A stretch of DNA of 64,000 nucleotides from CAKZML01 sp963823435 (GTDB lineage: Bacteria; Pseudomonadota; Gammaproteobacteria; Steroidobacterales; BM003), in NCBI GenBank assembly GCA_963823435.1, contig CAWGLN010000001.1:620001-684000 (forward strand), written 5' to 3'. This document shows positions 18,210-27,652 of the stretch, piece after piece. The translations under genes and the position numbers were made by a program. Position 1 is the first letter of the stretch. Every line of letters begins with the position of its first letter. Under the pieces are notes generated by a model that was not told where the DNA came from, did no database searches, and was given only the letters and a program-made list of their open reading frames with translations.

Positions 18210-18800
18210 TCACTCAGCCGCCTCGATTTCGATATCTTGCTCACGGGCTCTTTCCTGCATTTTCGCCCGGTGTTGCGCCTGGAATTTTTGACCATCACCC
18301 TGGGATTCATGCAAACGCAGCTGCTCCCGGTACTCATTGCGTTCTTGCGCACTCATCAGCTCACCACCATAAATCGGCCCCTGGCCGGGGGGCGCCAAGT
18401 CAGCACCCTGGTTCATGGCACGTTGCTGCACCTGTTTCTCGTACTGAGCCTGGACTTCCTTGCCTGATCCCTGCTCACCTGACATGCCAGTCTGCCCCTG
18501 ATACTGGTTGTGTTCTGCCTTGGTCATGGACTCGCCGCCATCGACATCCTGATCCTTGGCGTTCGCGGGATCGTGAATTTTCAAGCGATCCTGAACCCGG
18601 TCGCGATCCTGGGCTGGCTCTTCCAGACGAATGCGATCCTGCGTGCGATCCCGATCATAGTCGCGGTCACGGTCCGCCTGCTGACCACGGTCCGCACTCC
18701 CACCGCCGCCTTGCCCTTGTCCCTGTTGTGCAAAGCTCGACATCGACGCAAGCGCGATAGTCGTTGCCACTAATATGCTGATTACTGTCCTGTATCTCAT
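18210..18800 (-). CDS. Secreted Asp/Arg/Gln-rich protein, copy A of a tandem pair
   Basis: Small exported protein of unknown function, about 196 residues. The start is ATG 18800, with AAGGAG 8 bases upstream; a GTG 9 bases earlier is less likely. A signal peptide (about residues 1-25, ALASMSSFAQ) is followed by a Gly/Gln linker (QGQGQGGGGSADRGQQ), then an Asp-Arg rich stretch (DRDRDYDRDRTQDRIRLEEP) that must be flexible. The second half holds two copies of a motif of about 50 residues with the pattern GxELM-x4-ERNEYREQL, then FQAQH and MQERA; the first copy is more degenerate. This motif is common in unnamed periplasmic proteobacterial proteins. A terminator follows directly. The paralogue at 19428 shares the whole plan. 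I infer a periplasmic or surface-stress role only weakly. Confidence 0.8.
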   Translation of the reverse strand: MRYRTVISILVATTIALASMSSFAQQGQGQGGGGSADRGQQADRDRDYDRDRTQDRIRLEEPAQDRDRVQDRLKIHDPANAKDQDVDGGESMTKAEHNQYQGQTGMSGEQGSGKEVQAQYEKQVQQRAMNQGADLAPPGQGPIYGGELMSAQERNEYREQLRLHESQGDGQKFQAQHRAKMQERAREQDIEIEAAE

Positions 18801-19371
18801 TGCCGTCACTCCTTATCTCGCTGAGAACCTTTCCCTGTGTTTCCAAGTCTTCCAACCAAACCTGGGTGGATACCTTCTCTCCACGTTGATAAGTATCAGC
18901 TAACACTGTTTCCAGAAGATTTCGGGGAGCTCTAATTCTGTTTCAAATTGTTACCATGGAAGTCCGTGCTCTCATTCGATATTCGTAGGCAGGTATCAAG
19001 TAGCAGTGGCCCGATGCTCGCAGGCATTGGGCAGGGCCCGGCCGTTTTCGGCGAAGGCGTTTTTATTTTGGTGACGACAGTCTTGGGATAGGGGTGCGGC
19101 CACGCCACGACTGATTCAGAGCCACACAGGCCTGTCCAGTGCTTCGGCCCGTCGATGACAGAAGTTGTGGTCACTGTCTTCGTATCATGGCTGTGTGTCG
19201 TTGATCCGACAGGTTGCCCTCGCTTCTGGTGATCGAGCCTTCCACCCTGGCATCGGCACTATCTGGATCGGGTTCGCATTAAACGCAACGTCCTGTCATC
19301 TGTCTCGGGAAGCCTGTTTTCCAGAATGTAGCTTGCCGACTCCGGTACCTGTCCAATGGCCCCCGGAAACA

Positions 19372-19401
19372 AAAAAAATGGGCCGGACGTTCATCCGGCC
19401 C
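19372..19401 (-). terminator. Rho-independent terminator of the 19428 gene
   Basis: GGGCCGGA-N6-TCCGGCCC (19380-19401), with the A-run at 19371-19378 giving T residues on the minus strand. It is a copy of the terminator at 18152. Confidence 0.86.
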
Positions 19402-19427
19402 CAAGCATGAGGACGCTGGGAAGGGGA

Positions 19428-20020
19428 TCACTCAGCCGCCTCGATTTCGATATTCAGCGCGCGGGCTCTTTCGCGCATTTGCTCCCGATGTTGCGCCTGA
19501 AGTTGCGCTGACTCTCGGTCTCGGAATCAGAAAACGCAGCCGCTCGCGGTACTCATTGCGTTCTTGCACACTCATCAGTTCGCCACCATAGATCGGCCCC
19601 TGACCCGGTGGTACAAGATCGACACCCTGGTTCAGGGCACGCTTGCTGCATGGTCATCTCGTGCTGAGTCTGAAATTCCTGGCCGAGGCCCTGCTCATCT
19701 GACTTGCCAAGCTGCTCCCGATACCGATTGCGCTCCGCCTGATTCATTAACTCGCTGCCATAAATGTCCTGGTCCCTGATATTCGCAGGGTCGTGAATTC
19801 GTGTGCGGTCCTGATCCCGGGCGCGATCCTGATCGGGATCCTCCAGGCGCTCATGATCCTGCATGCGATCCCGGTCGAAATCGCGGTCGCGATCCATCTG
19901 CTGGGCACGATCCGCGTTGCCACCGCCTCCCTGGCCCTGTCCCGGGCCGGCAAAGCTCGACATCGACGCAAGCGCGAAAACCAATGTCACAAATACGCTG
20001 ATCGCTGCCCTGTATCTCAT
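19428..20020 (-). CDS. Secreted Asp/Arg/Gln-rich protein, copy B, frameshifted
   Basis: Paralogue of the 18210 gene with the same layout: start MRYRAAISV at 20020, signal peptide, QGQGGGGNADRAQQ linker, then DRDRDFDRDRMQDHERLEDP and ELM-x4-ERNRYREQL motifs. The frame is lost near 19650, after HEMTMQQ, and at least once more near 19520; the homologous end (DIEIEAAE in copy A) is still readable at 19428. The joined length, about 197 codons, equals copy A. Identity between the copies is moderate, so the duplication is old enough to have diverged. Indel errors or real decay are both possible here, because copy A could replace it. Function unknown. Confidence 0.7.
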
Positions 20021-20440
20021 TGTCTGTAACTCCTTATCTCGCCGGGAACCCTGCCCTGTTTTTCCAGGCTTTGCAGCCAAGGCGGCATGGATACCGTCAA
20101 TCCATGGCTGCCAGTATCAGGCAACCCTGTTTCCAGAAGATTTCCGGAAACGTCAATAATGTTTCAAATTGTTACAGACGGTTTTCGAGCCACTGCCAAA
20201 CGGTTCCAGAAAAGCCCCAGGGGGCCGTGGGCGCGCGCTCGCACCTGCCAGGCAGAAAAGTGGCCGGCCCGCCCAAGTCGTTTGCTTTTGTCGGCGATAG
20301 CCATTTGAATAGGGGTGCGGCCAGTACACGATAAACCCAGGATCTCCAGCGGCGGCGTTTTGGGGTGTAATACCCCCTTCCAGCTCCGCGTTCCTCCGCA
20401 GGAATCTTCTGTAAGTATAAGGACAAAGGGGACAGGCACC

Positions 20441-22280
20441 ATGCCCAGACATATCACTCGCCGGGATTTTCTTAACGGCTCGCAGATCGCCATAGGAGCG
20501 GCCTTGCTGTCACCCTGGACCGAGTTGCTTGGAGCGACTCCGAGCGGATTTCCATTGGGCGCGGACTACTACCCGCCGGCGCTTACGGGGCTGCGCGGAA
20601 CTCATGCCGGCGCATTTGAAACCATGCACGCCCGGGTATCCGGTGAGACCTGGCCCACGGGCGCACCCGAGGAGGAATACGACCTGGTAGTAGTAGGAGG
20701 TGGTATCAGCGGCCTGTCCGCGGCGTATTTTTTCGACAAGCAACATCCCGGTTCTCGAATTCTTATCCTGGATAACCACGATGATTTTGGCGGCCATGCC
20801 AAGCGCAATGAGTTCAGCATCGATGGCGCTGTACGCATCGGCTACGGAGGAACCGAGTCCATTGACACGCCCTCGGCCTACAGCAAGGTCGCGCGCCAGC
20901 TCCTGGTGGATCTCGGTATTGACACAGACAAGTTCTACCAGGCCTTTGACCAGAAACTGTATTCATCCCTGGGTCTGAGCAAGGGCATTGTGTTCGACAA
21001 GAGCACGTTCGGTGAACAAAAACTGGTTGTTGGTTACGGAAAGATATCCTGGGAGGAATTTGCGGCACAGGCCCCCCTGAATGAGCAGGCGAAGAAGGAT
21101 TTCATTCGAATCCAGACCGAGAAGAAGGATTACCTTCCAGGCCTTGGCATGCCGGAGAAGCTGGAACGTCTGCGTCATGTCAGTTACGAGGCCTTCCTGC
21201 GAGATTACGCCGGCGTTGACCCCCAACTGATCGAGATGTACCGCAGGTGGGGTACGAGTTTCTGGTGCGTGGGAATCGATGAAATTCCATCAACGTCGAT
21301 ACAGTCCTACGATGGCGGTATGCCCGGCCTGGACCATACCCTGGTCCGCGAGGGTCACCGTGGTGATGATCCCTATATCTTTCACTTTCCCGACGGTAAT
21401 GCGTCTGTCGCCAGGCTATTGGTGCGCTCACTGGTGCCCGGGGCTGTGCCCGGCACCAGCATGGAGGACGTGGTCACAAGTCGTGTGGATTACTCGCAAC
21501 TGGACCGTGAGGGAAAGTCCATTCGGATCAGGCTCAACAGCACTGCGGTGAATGCGACCCATACCCCGGATCAAAAGTCCGTGGACCTGACCTACGTGCA
21601 CCAGGGCGTGGCCCACAGCGTGCGCGCAAGTCAGTGCATCATGGCCTGTTACAACGCCGCCATACCCTACTTGTGCCCGGATCTTTCCACCAGCCCAGAA
21701 AGCAGGCCTTGCCTACAACGTCAAGACCCCGCTTTGTTACGTGAAAGTACTGGTACCTAACTGGCGTGCCTTCGCCGAGCTCAAGCTGGACTTCGTTTAC
21801 TACACGAAAGCTTTCTACAAGCAGGTGGAACTCGACTACCCGGTTTCCCTGGGCAAGTACCGTCGCTCACAGACACCTGACGATCCCATGATTTTGCATA
21901 TGTGTCACACGCCATTTTTCCCTGATATCCAGGGCCCCGAGCAGTGGCGGGAAGGTCGTCGCAGTCTGTTGACCACCCCATTCCCGGTATTCGAGCAACA
22001 CGTACGCGATCAACTCGACCAGGCCCTCTCCGGGGCCGGCTTTGACGCCGAGCGTGATATTCGAGCCATTACCGTCAACCGCTGGCCACATGGCTACGCC
22101 TACTCCCCCGACCTGATTTGGGAACCAGACTACAAGTCAGACGCTGAAAAACCCTGGGTTATAGGCCGGCAGCGCTTCGGTCGCATCGGTATCGCGAACT
22201 CGGACTCCGGTGCCAGGGCGGATACCAACGCGGCAATCACCGAAGCCTGGAGAGCCGTGCAGGAAATCGGCCAGGCATAG
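20441..22280 (+). CDS. Tat-exported FAD-dependent amine oxidoreductase (spermidine dehydrogenase-like), one frameshift
   Basis: Flavoprotein carried to the periplasm by the Tat system: RHITRRDFLNG at residues 3-13, followed by a hydrophobic stretch. The FAD-binding Rossmann motif is VVVGGGISGLSAAYFFD near residue 83, with the acidic ribose-binding end of the strand at ILILDNHDDFGGHAKRNEF. The overall plan matches the spermidine dehydrogenase-like family of NAD(P)-binding proteins. ATG 20441 is preceded by AAAGGGGA. One frame change near 21705 separates the N-terminal 420 residues from the C-terminal part (GLAYNVKTPLCYVKVLVPNW onwards, ending RAVQEIGQA). The total is about 613 residues. Polyamine or other amine oxidation is an inference from family only. 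A stump of a paralogue lies at 15496. Confidence 0.82.
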
Positions 22281-22473
22281 CGGCACCAACAACCTGACCG
22301 GTGCATTCCGGATGCGACACTAACCTCTTTCTCAGGTCGGTGGGCAGGGACAGGGACGATTATCCCTTGATGTGATGAACGGACAATGTCCGGGGCGATT
22401 CACAACTCAATAACCGGAGCCTGGACACAGCGTGGAAGGTAGTTATGGTTACTGTCCCCATAATTACGGCACC

Positions 22474-22506
22474 AAAAAAGGCCAGGCCGGTAGTCCCGGC
22501 CTGGCC
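22474..22506 (-). terminator. Rho-independent terminator downstream of the PKD cytochrome gene
   Basis: GGCCAGGCCGG (22480-22490) pairs with CCGGCCTGGCC (22496-22506) around a 5-base loop. Six A on the plus strand at 22474-22479 become the T-run of the minus-strand transcript. Confidence 0.9.
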
Positions 22507-22536
22507 TGCCTTGTTGCCCGATTCAGCGGGCGTCAA

Positions 22537-24913
22537 TCAACCTTGTTGTTTCCTTGATGCCAGCGGGAAAAACCGTCCCGCCAACATGCCCAGCAACAGT
22601 ATCCAGCCCAGTGCTCCACCACCACCGTTGTTGTTACTGGCCGTGGTAGCAGAATTCGCCACCAGCGGATCAGTACCCATCAGCTTGATTTCGTCACCGT
22701 CGCTGTAACCGTCGTCGTCCGAATCGTCATCATTGGGATCGGTACCGTACTCGTTCACCTCTTCACCGTCCGTCAGGCCGTCGTCATCGCTGTCGTCATC
22801 CATGGGATCGGTATGGTGCTCGTGCACTTCCTCACCATCGTCGAGGTCATCATTGTCGCTGTCATGATCGCTCGGGTTGCTATCGTGATCGCCTTCCTCA
22901 TCATCGCTCAGCTCATCACCGTCGTCATCGTCGTCATCCTCGTCCTTGATGCCATCGTTGTCGTCATCGTCGTCATCGTCATCGCCAATGCCATCGTGAT
23001 CATTGTCGCCTTCAGCATCCGTCAGGAAACTCCCGATGGCCTTGATATCCATCTGCGGCATACAGGCCAGGAAACGCATATCACGTTCGTCTCTGATCGC
23101 CTCGCTGGTTTCGTCGGCGTCTTCGCCCATCACATTCTCATGACTGCGGCCGCCAGAACCATCGGCGCCGTGACAACCGGCGCAGGCGGTGACATAGCGC
23201 TGCTCACCCGTCGCGTCCCTGGAATTCAGGTAGGTGGCGAGATCAGCGACGTCCTGCTCACTGAACATACCCTGCAGGTACTGCATCTCGGGAACACCAT
23301 TCGGGAACACGCTGGTGCCGTAGATGGAGGCCGTAATGATGCATTCTCTTGCGCCGGCCATGCGTCGCACACCATACAGCGACTCATCATAAGCGGGCTT
23401 GGTCCAGGGATCGCCATGGCAGCCTGCACAATTTTCGGCATACAACGCCTCGCCACCAATAGCCTCGGCGGGATCGGTGACGGTAACCGTGGTGAATGAG
23501 GCATCACTGGACAACTCACCATCACTGACCGTCAGGCCAACGATCATAGGTTCCTGCAGCGGCGTAGCTGTGGGCCGGACGCGCGCCGGTTCCACTGCTG
23601 CCGTCGCCAAAGTCCCAGGCGTAGGTCAGGGCAAGGCCTTCCGGATCACTGGAGCCGGTACCGTTGAAGGTAATGCTCGCACCGGTATTACCGGTGTAGG
23701 GCCCGCCGGCATCGGCCACGGGCGCCTGATTGGCCGGGGGAGTAGCAATCGTTACCGTTGCGCTAGCAGCGTCCGACAGACTGCCCGTATCGGTGACCGT
23801 CAATGTCGCGGTGTATGTACCGTCGGCGGCATAGGCGTGGCTGATGCTCACACCGTTTCCACTGGCGCCGTCCCCGAAGTTCCAGACATAGGTCAGCACA
23901 TCGCCATTGGGATCGCTGGAACCCGAACCGTTAAAGGCAATCGTTTGCCCGGGTTGTCCGCTGTAAGGACCGCCGGCATTGGCCGTCGGTGCAGCATTGA
24001 CAGGCGGAGTCGTGATGGTGGCGGTAGCGCTGGATGGCGCACTGTTCGCTTTCCCGTCGTTTACCGTCAGGCTTACATCATAGGTACCCGCTGTCCCGTA
24101 GGTGTGGGTGGGACTCGCACCGGTACCTGTCGATCCGTCACCAAAGTTCCAGGCGTAAGTCAGGGTATCGCCGTCAGCATCGAAACCCGAACCAGAGAAG
24201 CTGACCGGGGTTCCGGCCTCGCCGCCGTAGGGTCCGCCCGCGTTAGCTGTCGGGACGTTATTAGCAGCGCCGATAGTCACGGTGGCGCTGGAGGAAACAC
24301 TCACTGTCCCGTCATTCACCGTCAGGGTCGCGGTACGCTGGCCTGCAGATGCGTAGGTATGGGTCGGGTTCAGGACGTTACTGCTACCGCCGTCCCCGAA
24401 AGACCAGAGATAGGTAAGTGTATCGTTGTCGGCATCCGAGGCTGTTGCGTTACTAAACGATACAGCTACGCCGACTACGCCGTTATAGGTTCCACCGGCA
24501 TTGACCACCGGTGGCGTGTTGCTCGGGGCACTTGGCGGATCGAGGACCACTCCGGCAGGCATATTTGACGGGGGGTTGGCACACCCTGAACCTGCACACC
24601 ATCCAGGCTGGGTATTCGCAGTGATTTCTTGCAGATTGGTAAACCCACCAGCGTCCCCATCGGAATTTTGACCCTCGATGGCGACAAAATTGACGCTCGC
24701 GTTCGCCAGGGCTTGCCCGTAGGGGTTAAACCCCGGCGCACTCGTAGCACTTGTGTGACAAACGGCACAGTTAGCGTCGTCGGTCGTGGACAAAGGATAT
24801 GCATTCCGGAAATCGGTCAAAATACTACCGAAGGCAAACGCGTTGGACATCCAGAGCACGCCAAGGGTAGAAACCGCTACGGCCTGCAACAGGCGGCTAA
24901 TATGATTTTTCAT
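22537..24913 (-). CDS. Exported PKD-repeat cytochrome c with Asp-rich repeats and GlyGly-CTERM-like tail, one frameshift
   Basis: Large exported mosaic protein of about 792 residues. ATG 24913 opens a signal peptide and is preceded by a G-rich ribosome site. Order of parts: a first haem-binding motif CAVCH; four PKD domains, each with a version of DGDTLTYAWNFGDGS and a SHTY/THTYG end; two more haem motifs (ENCAGCHG and VTACAGCHG); a long Asp-rich region with calcium-binding thrombospondin-3-like DSDDDGLTDGEE repeats; and a tail of Gly/Asn, then GGGGALGWILLLGM and basic residues. The tail fits the GlyGly-CTERM sorting signal cut by rhombosortase. One extra base near 23555 breaks the frame at the end of PKD 4. 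An FNR-like box lies 105 bases upstream. It is probably a surface or outer-membrane electron carrier; its partner is unknown. Confidence 0.85.
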
Positions 24914-25010
24914 TGTTCGTCCCCCCCGGGGAATACCTAAAGAGTGTGACGAGGTAAGCGCATCACACCAGACGACCCTTTTCAGGCCCGTTTGGCAGCG
25001 ATCCCAACCC

Positions 25011-25024
25011 TTGGTGTAAATCAA
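25011..25024. promoter_or_regulatory. FNR-like box upstream of the PKD cytochrome gene
   Basis: TTGGT-GTAA-ATCAA, one mismatch from TTGAT-N4-ATCAA. It lies 105 bases before the ATG, close to the distance seen at nirS (112), but I see no good -10 element at class II spacing. Confidence 0.5.
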
Positions 25025-25312
25025 GGATTAACCTCACATGAGTGACCATATGGCACATATATAGGATTGCAAGTGTCTTTCGATGGAGACATCAGGGGAT
25101 TCCGAGGGCTACCCGGGGGTAATCCGGGGTCCGTATCCGGATTTACCGAGACTGATTCTTAAAACTGTCAGGTAATGAGAAGAGTCAACAAGCGCTCTAT
25201 CCAGTGCCCGATCCCTTGCCAATGCGGGAGTCCCGGACAGGCCCGACTGCGGTAAACTCCCGATCCCCACACTGCGACGGACGCGCGCCAAACGGCCAAG
25301 CCGGAAATATCC

Positions 25313-26018
25313 ATGTCAGAGAACAGTCACCGATAAGACTCCCGCAACATCGCGCCATACGCAGCTTCGTGCGCCGGGCCGGCCGTATGACGCCCGGGCA
25401 ACAGCGCGCTATGGAAGAAATGTGGCCAACGTGTGGTATCGACTTCACCCCCGCGCCCACCGACCCGTCCTATGGTTCGGTAACCAGCAGCCACTGACAG
25501 TGGAAATCGGCTTTGGAATGGGCGACTCCCTGGTGGAACTGGCACGTCTTGCAGCCCGAGCGAAATTTCCTCGGTATTGAGGTTCATGAGCCCGGTGTCG
25601 GGCGATTGTTGATGGACGTGCGGGACGCCGGACTGACCAATCTGCGGGTGAGTCGGCATGACGCCGTGGAGGTGTTAAAACTGCAGATCCCGGACCACTC
25701 CGTCGACCGGTTTCTGATTTTCTTCCCCGACCCCTGGCACAAGAAACGTCATCACAAACGCCGCCTGATTCAGCCGGGCTTTCCTGGAATTACTGGCAAG
25801 CAAACTGGTCCATGGCGGTCGCTTGCACCTGGCAACCGATTGGGAAAACTACGCCGAGCAAATGCTGGAGGTGATTGGTGCCAGCCCGCTGTTCAAGAAC
25901 CTGGCGCACCGGGGGCGGCTATTCGCCGCGACCCGACGACAGACCCGTGACCAAATTCGAACGGCGCGGGCAACGCCTGGGTCACGGCACCTGGGACCTG
26001 TTCTTCGTTCGCGTTTGA
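25313..26018 (+). CDS. trmB: tRNA (guanine-N7)-methyltransferase TrmB, at least four frameshifts
   Basis: SAM-dependent enzyme that methylates G46 of tRNA. Pieces in order: SENSHR at ATG 25313; IRSFVRRAGRMTPGQQRAME; the SAM-binding stretch EIGFGMGDSLVELAR; NFLGIEVHEPGVGRLL; LRVSRHDAVEVL; the family signature FFPDPWHKKRHHKRRL; LHLATDWENYAEQMLEV; and the end TKFERRGQRLGHGTWDLFFV. These lie in different frames, with changes near 25335, 25480, 25555, 25790 and 25940. The total span of 706 bases equals a normal TrmB of about 235 residues, so nothing large is missing. Almost every TrmB signature is present, so sequencing error is more likely than decay. There is no obvious operon partner. Confidence 0.82.
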
Positions 26019-26389
26019 TCCGGGGCCCTGGCCGGTTGTCTGCCGGCTTCCCCGGCCAGGAAATGCCATTACAAACCTGACAGGTTTTCCGGGCGCGCTC
26101 GTATGCGATCGGCGCCTTCGCTCCCAGGTACTTGCACAAAAACCACGACACCCAAGAGTGCCCATGCTCCCCGGGGCAGACACGGTCCGGATTGCGCGCA
26201 ACGGCCCGGGAGCAAGTCTCGAACACCCCGGTCCGCACCAGTTTTCAGTAGCTTGGAGCCGAGCCGGCGAGATCCTGGCATCGGCACTTGCAGCAACAAT
26301 GTTTTGGGTTCTAAATAGGTTGCGAAGGTGTTTCCTGCTTTATTCAGGCCTTTCAATTAAATGGCCAAGGAGCTAAAGGACCCCCAACC
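26019..26389. other. Intergenic stretch without recognised features
   Basis: About 370 bases between trmB and the small DUF6763-like gene. I see no conserved protein in any frame, no tRNA-like fold and no copy of the two repeat families. Confidence 0.5.
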
Positions 26390-26683
26390 ATGGCGATCAG
26401 TTACCCCGTAATTGGTCATTGGTACAGCATGCCGGATGGCGCACTTTTTAAAGTCGTGGCGCTGGACCCAGTGGACAACTCCATCGAGATTCAATATTTC
26501 GACGGCACTGTTGAAGAACTGGAATCTGGCGACTGGATTGAAATGTGGATAAAAAGAGTGCCCGCTCCGGAGGACTGGTCTGGATCGGTAGATGTAAGCC
26601 GGGAAGATATCGTCCGTGACGATGACGGCATTCACTCAACAGACTGGTCGGACCCGCTGGAATTCATTGACCGGGCCGAGTAG
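26390..26683 (+). CDS. Small conserved protein of the DUF6763 type
   Basis: Acidic 97-residue protein without signal peptide or membrane helix. It begins ISYPVIGHWYSMPDGALFKV and contains IEIQYFDGTVEELESGDW and PEDWSGSVDVSREDI, which match a small family of unknown function found widely in Gammaproteobacteria. The first 60 residues look like an SH3-like beta barrel (repeated short strands around FKVVALD and EIQYFDGT). ATG 26390 is the only start; AAGGAGCTAAAGGA lies upstream. It stands alone between two gene-poor gaps. I cannot assign a function. Confidence 0.75.
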   Translation: MAISYPVIGHWYSMPDGALFKVVALDPVDNSIEIQYFDGTVEELESGDWIEMWIKRVPAPEDWSGSVDVSREDIVRDDDGIHSTDWSDPLEFIDRAE

Positions 26684-27014
26684 CGAGGCTTTATCTCCGG
26701 ACTGGTTAATGCGTAGCGCGCAGTTTGATAATGGCGCGGAGGGTCAACTTGCAGCCGGCGCCGGTCCGGCCTGTGTCGATAAAAATCACACCGTCAACGA
26801 GTAATCGATAGCGCCGCAGGGACGACCTTGCAGGCGTGCGACGGTGCCGTGCACCGTTTAGCACTGTGGGCGAATCGCCTCTGCCGACTTGTCGGAGCAT
26901 CGGCGAATTCACGGCCGGCGGCATGGGGACAGATATTTCATCACCAGATCTCCCCGCTGGTCCAGGAAATGATGAGGTACTACCAATCTCACCAGCCGGC
27001 CGGCATCGTGGGCG

Positions 27015-27080
27015 TCTCGATTTATTCTGGACGAAGTAGTGCTAGCAAACACACATTCAAGACCCAGTCGTACGAAATAT
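27015..27080 (+). mobile_element. Degenerate fragment of the MITE-like element
   Basis: TTTATTCTGGACGAAGTAG, then ACATTCAAGACCCAGTCG, matches the left half of the copy at 7058 (TTTATTCTGGACGAAGCAG). It has no right half. The rest of the 560-base gap 26684-27244 shows no gene. Confidence 0.5.
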
Positions 27081-27244
27081 GACTATCTCGGGTGTGGCAC
27101 GCGAGGTCGACTGCCCCCAGCTGAATTCACGGCACGCCCGATCGGAATCCGCGAGATTCCCGACACAAATGGTTACACTACTCACCGTCAAGACACCCGT
27201 GGTCCGGGCGCGGCCCGTGCAAACACAATACGTCGGAGGGCGCC

Positions 27245-27652
27245 ATCGTATTCGCTACCGCAAAAGATGCCGAACAGACATTTTACCGTGCGTTCGCGGC
27301 GGCTGATTTCCGGACAATGAAGACGGTCTGGGCTGACCAGGACATCGCCTGTATTCACCCCGGTGGCGAGGTATTGCTGGGCCCGCAAGAGGTCCTCGAC
27401 AGCTGGGGTCAAATCCTGATGGCCCAGGGCGCGGTGAACCTGCGGGTAGAAATGCTGTATCGGCTGGCCCAGGGACAACAGGTGATACACGTGGTGCGTG
27501 AGCACTTCGGCAACCCGCCGCACAATGACACGAGGCCGGTGGTGGCTACCAATATCTACCGGCGCGAGCAAGATGGCTGGCGCATGCGTTTGCATCATGC
27601 CTCCATCGACGCTGCACTCGGCCCCACCGTCCAACGCGTATCCCTGCATTGA
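27245..27652 (+). CDS. SnoaL/NTF2-like domain protein, start codon unclear
   Basis: Small cone-shaped alpha/beta barrel protein of the nuclear-transport-factor-2 superfamily (SnoaL_3/DUF4440 type). The readable protein runs KDAEQTFYRAFAAADFRTMK, VWADQDIACIHPGG, GPQEVLDSWGQIL, NIYRREQDGWRMRLHHAS. The CIHPGG motif and the C-terminal WRMRLHHAS are family marks. ATG 27317 would cut off the first conserved helix, so the true start is probably upstream: GGAGGG at 27235-27240 is followed by ATCGTATTC at 27245, where a single-base change from ATG would restore a normal start. The TGA stop overlaps the ATG of ampG. These proteins are often ligand-binding or minor enzymes; the role here is unknown. Confidence 0.68.
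   Translation: MVFATAKDAEQTFYRAFAAADFRTMKTVWADQDIACIHPGGEVLLGPQEVLDSWGQILMAQGAVNLRVEMLYRLAQGQQVIHVVREHFGNPPHNDTRPVVATNIYRREQDGWRMRLHHASIDAALGPTVQRVSLH

Larger units (their letters stand above)
18150..20335. repeat. Tandem segmental duplication of about 960 bases (two copies)
   Basis: Two copies, about 18150-19110 and 19370-20335, with a period near 1220. Each contains a terminator hairpin, a secreted-protein gene on the minus strand, a leader with CTGTTTCCAGAAGATTTC and TTTCAAATTGTTAC, and an upstream block ending in ATAGGGGTGCGGCCA. Coding, terminator and upstream DNA are all copied, so this is a DNA-level duplication and not convergence. The roughly 260 bases between the copies hold no gene. 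Confidence 0.8.

Noticed and set aside
22813..24568. Long plus-strand frames of 228 and 389 codons
   Set aside because: They are shadows of the low-complexity Asp-rich and PKD repeats on the minus strand.
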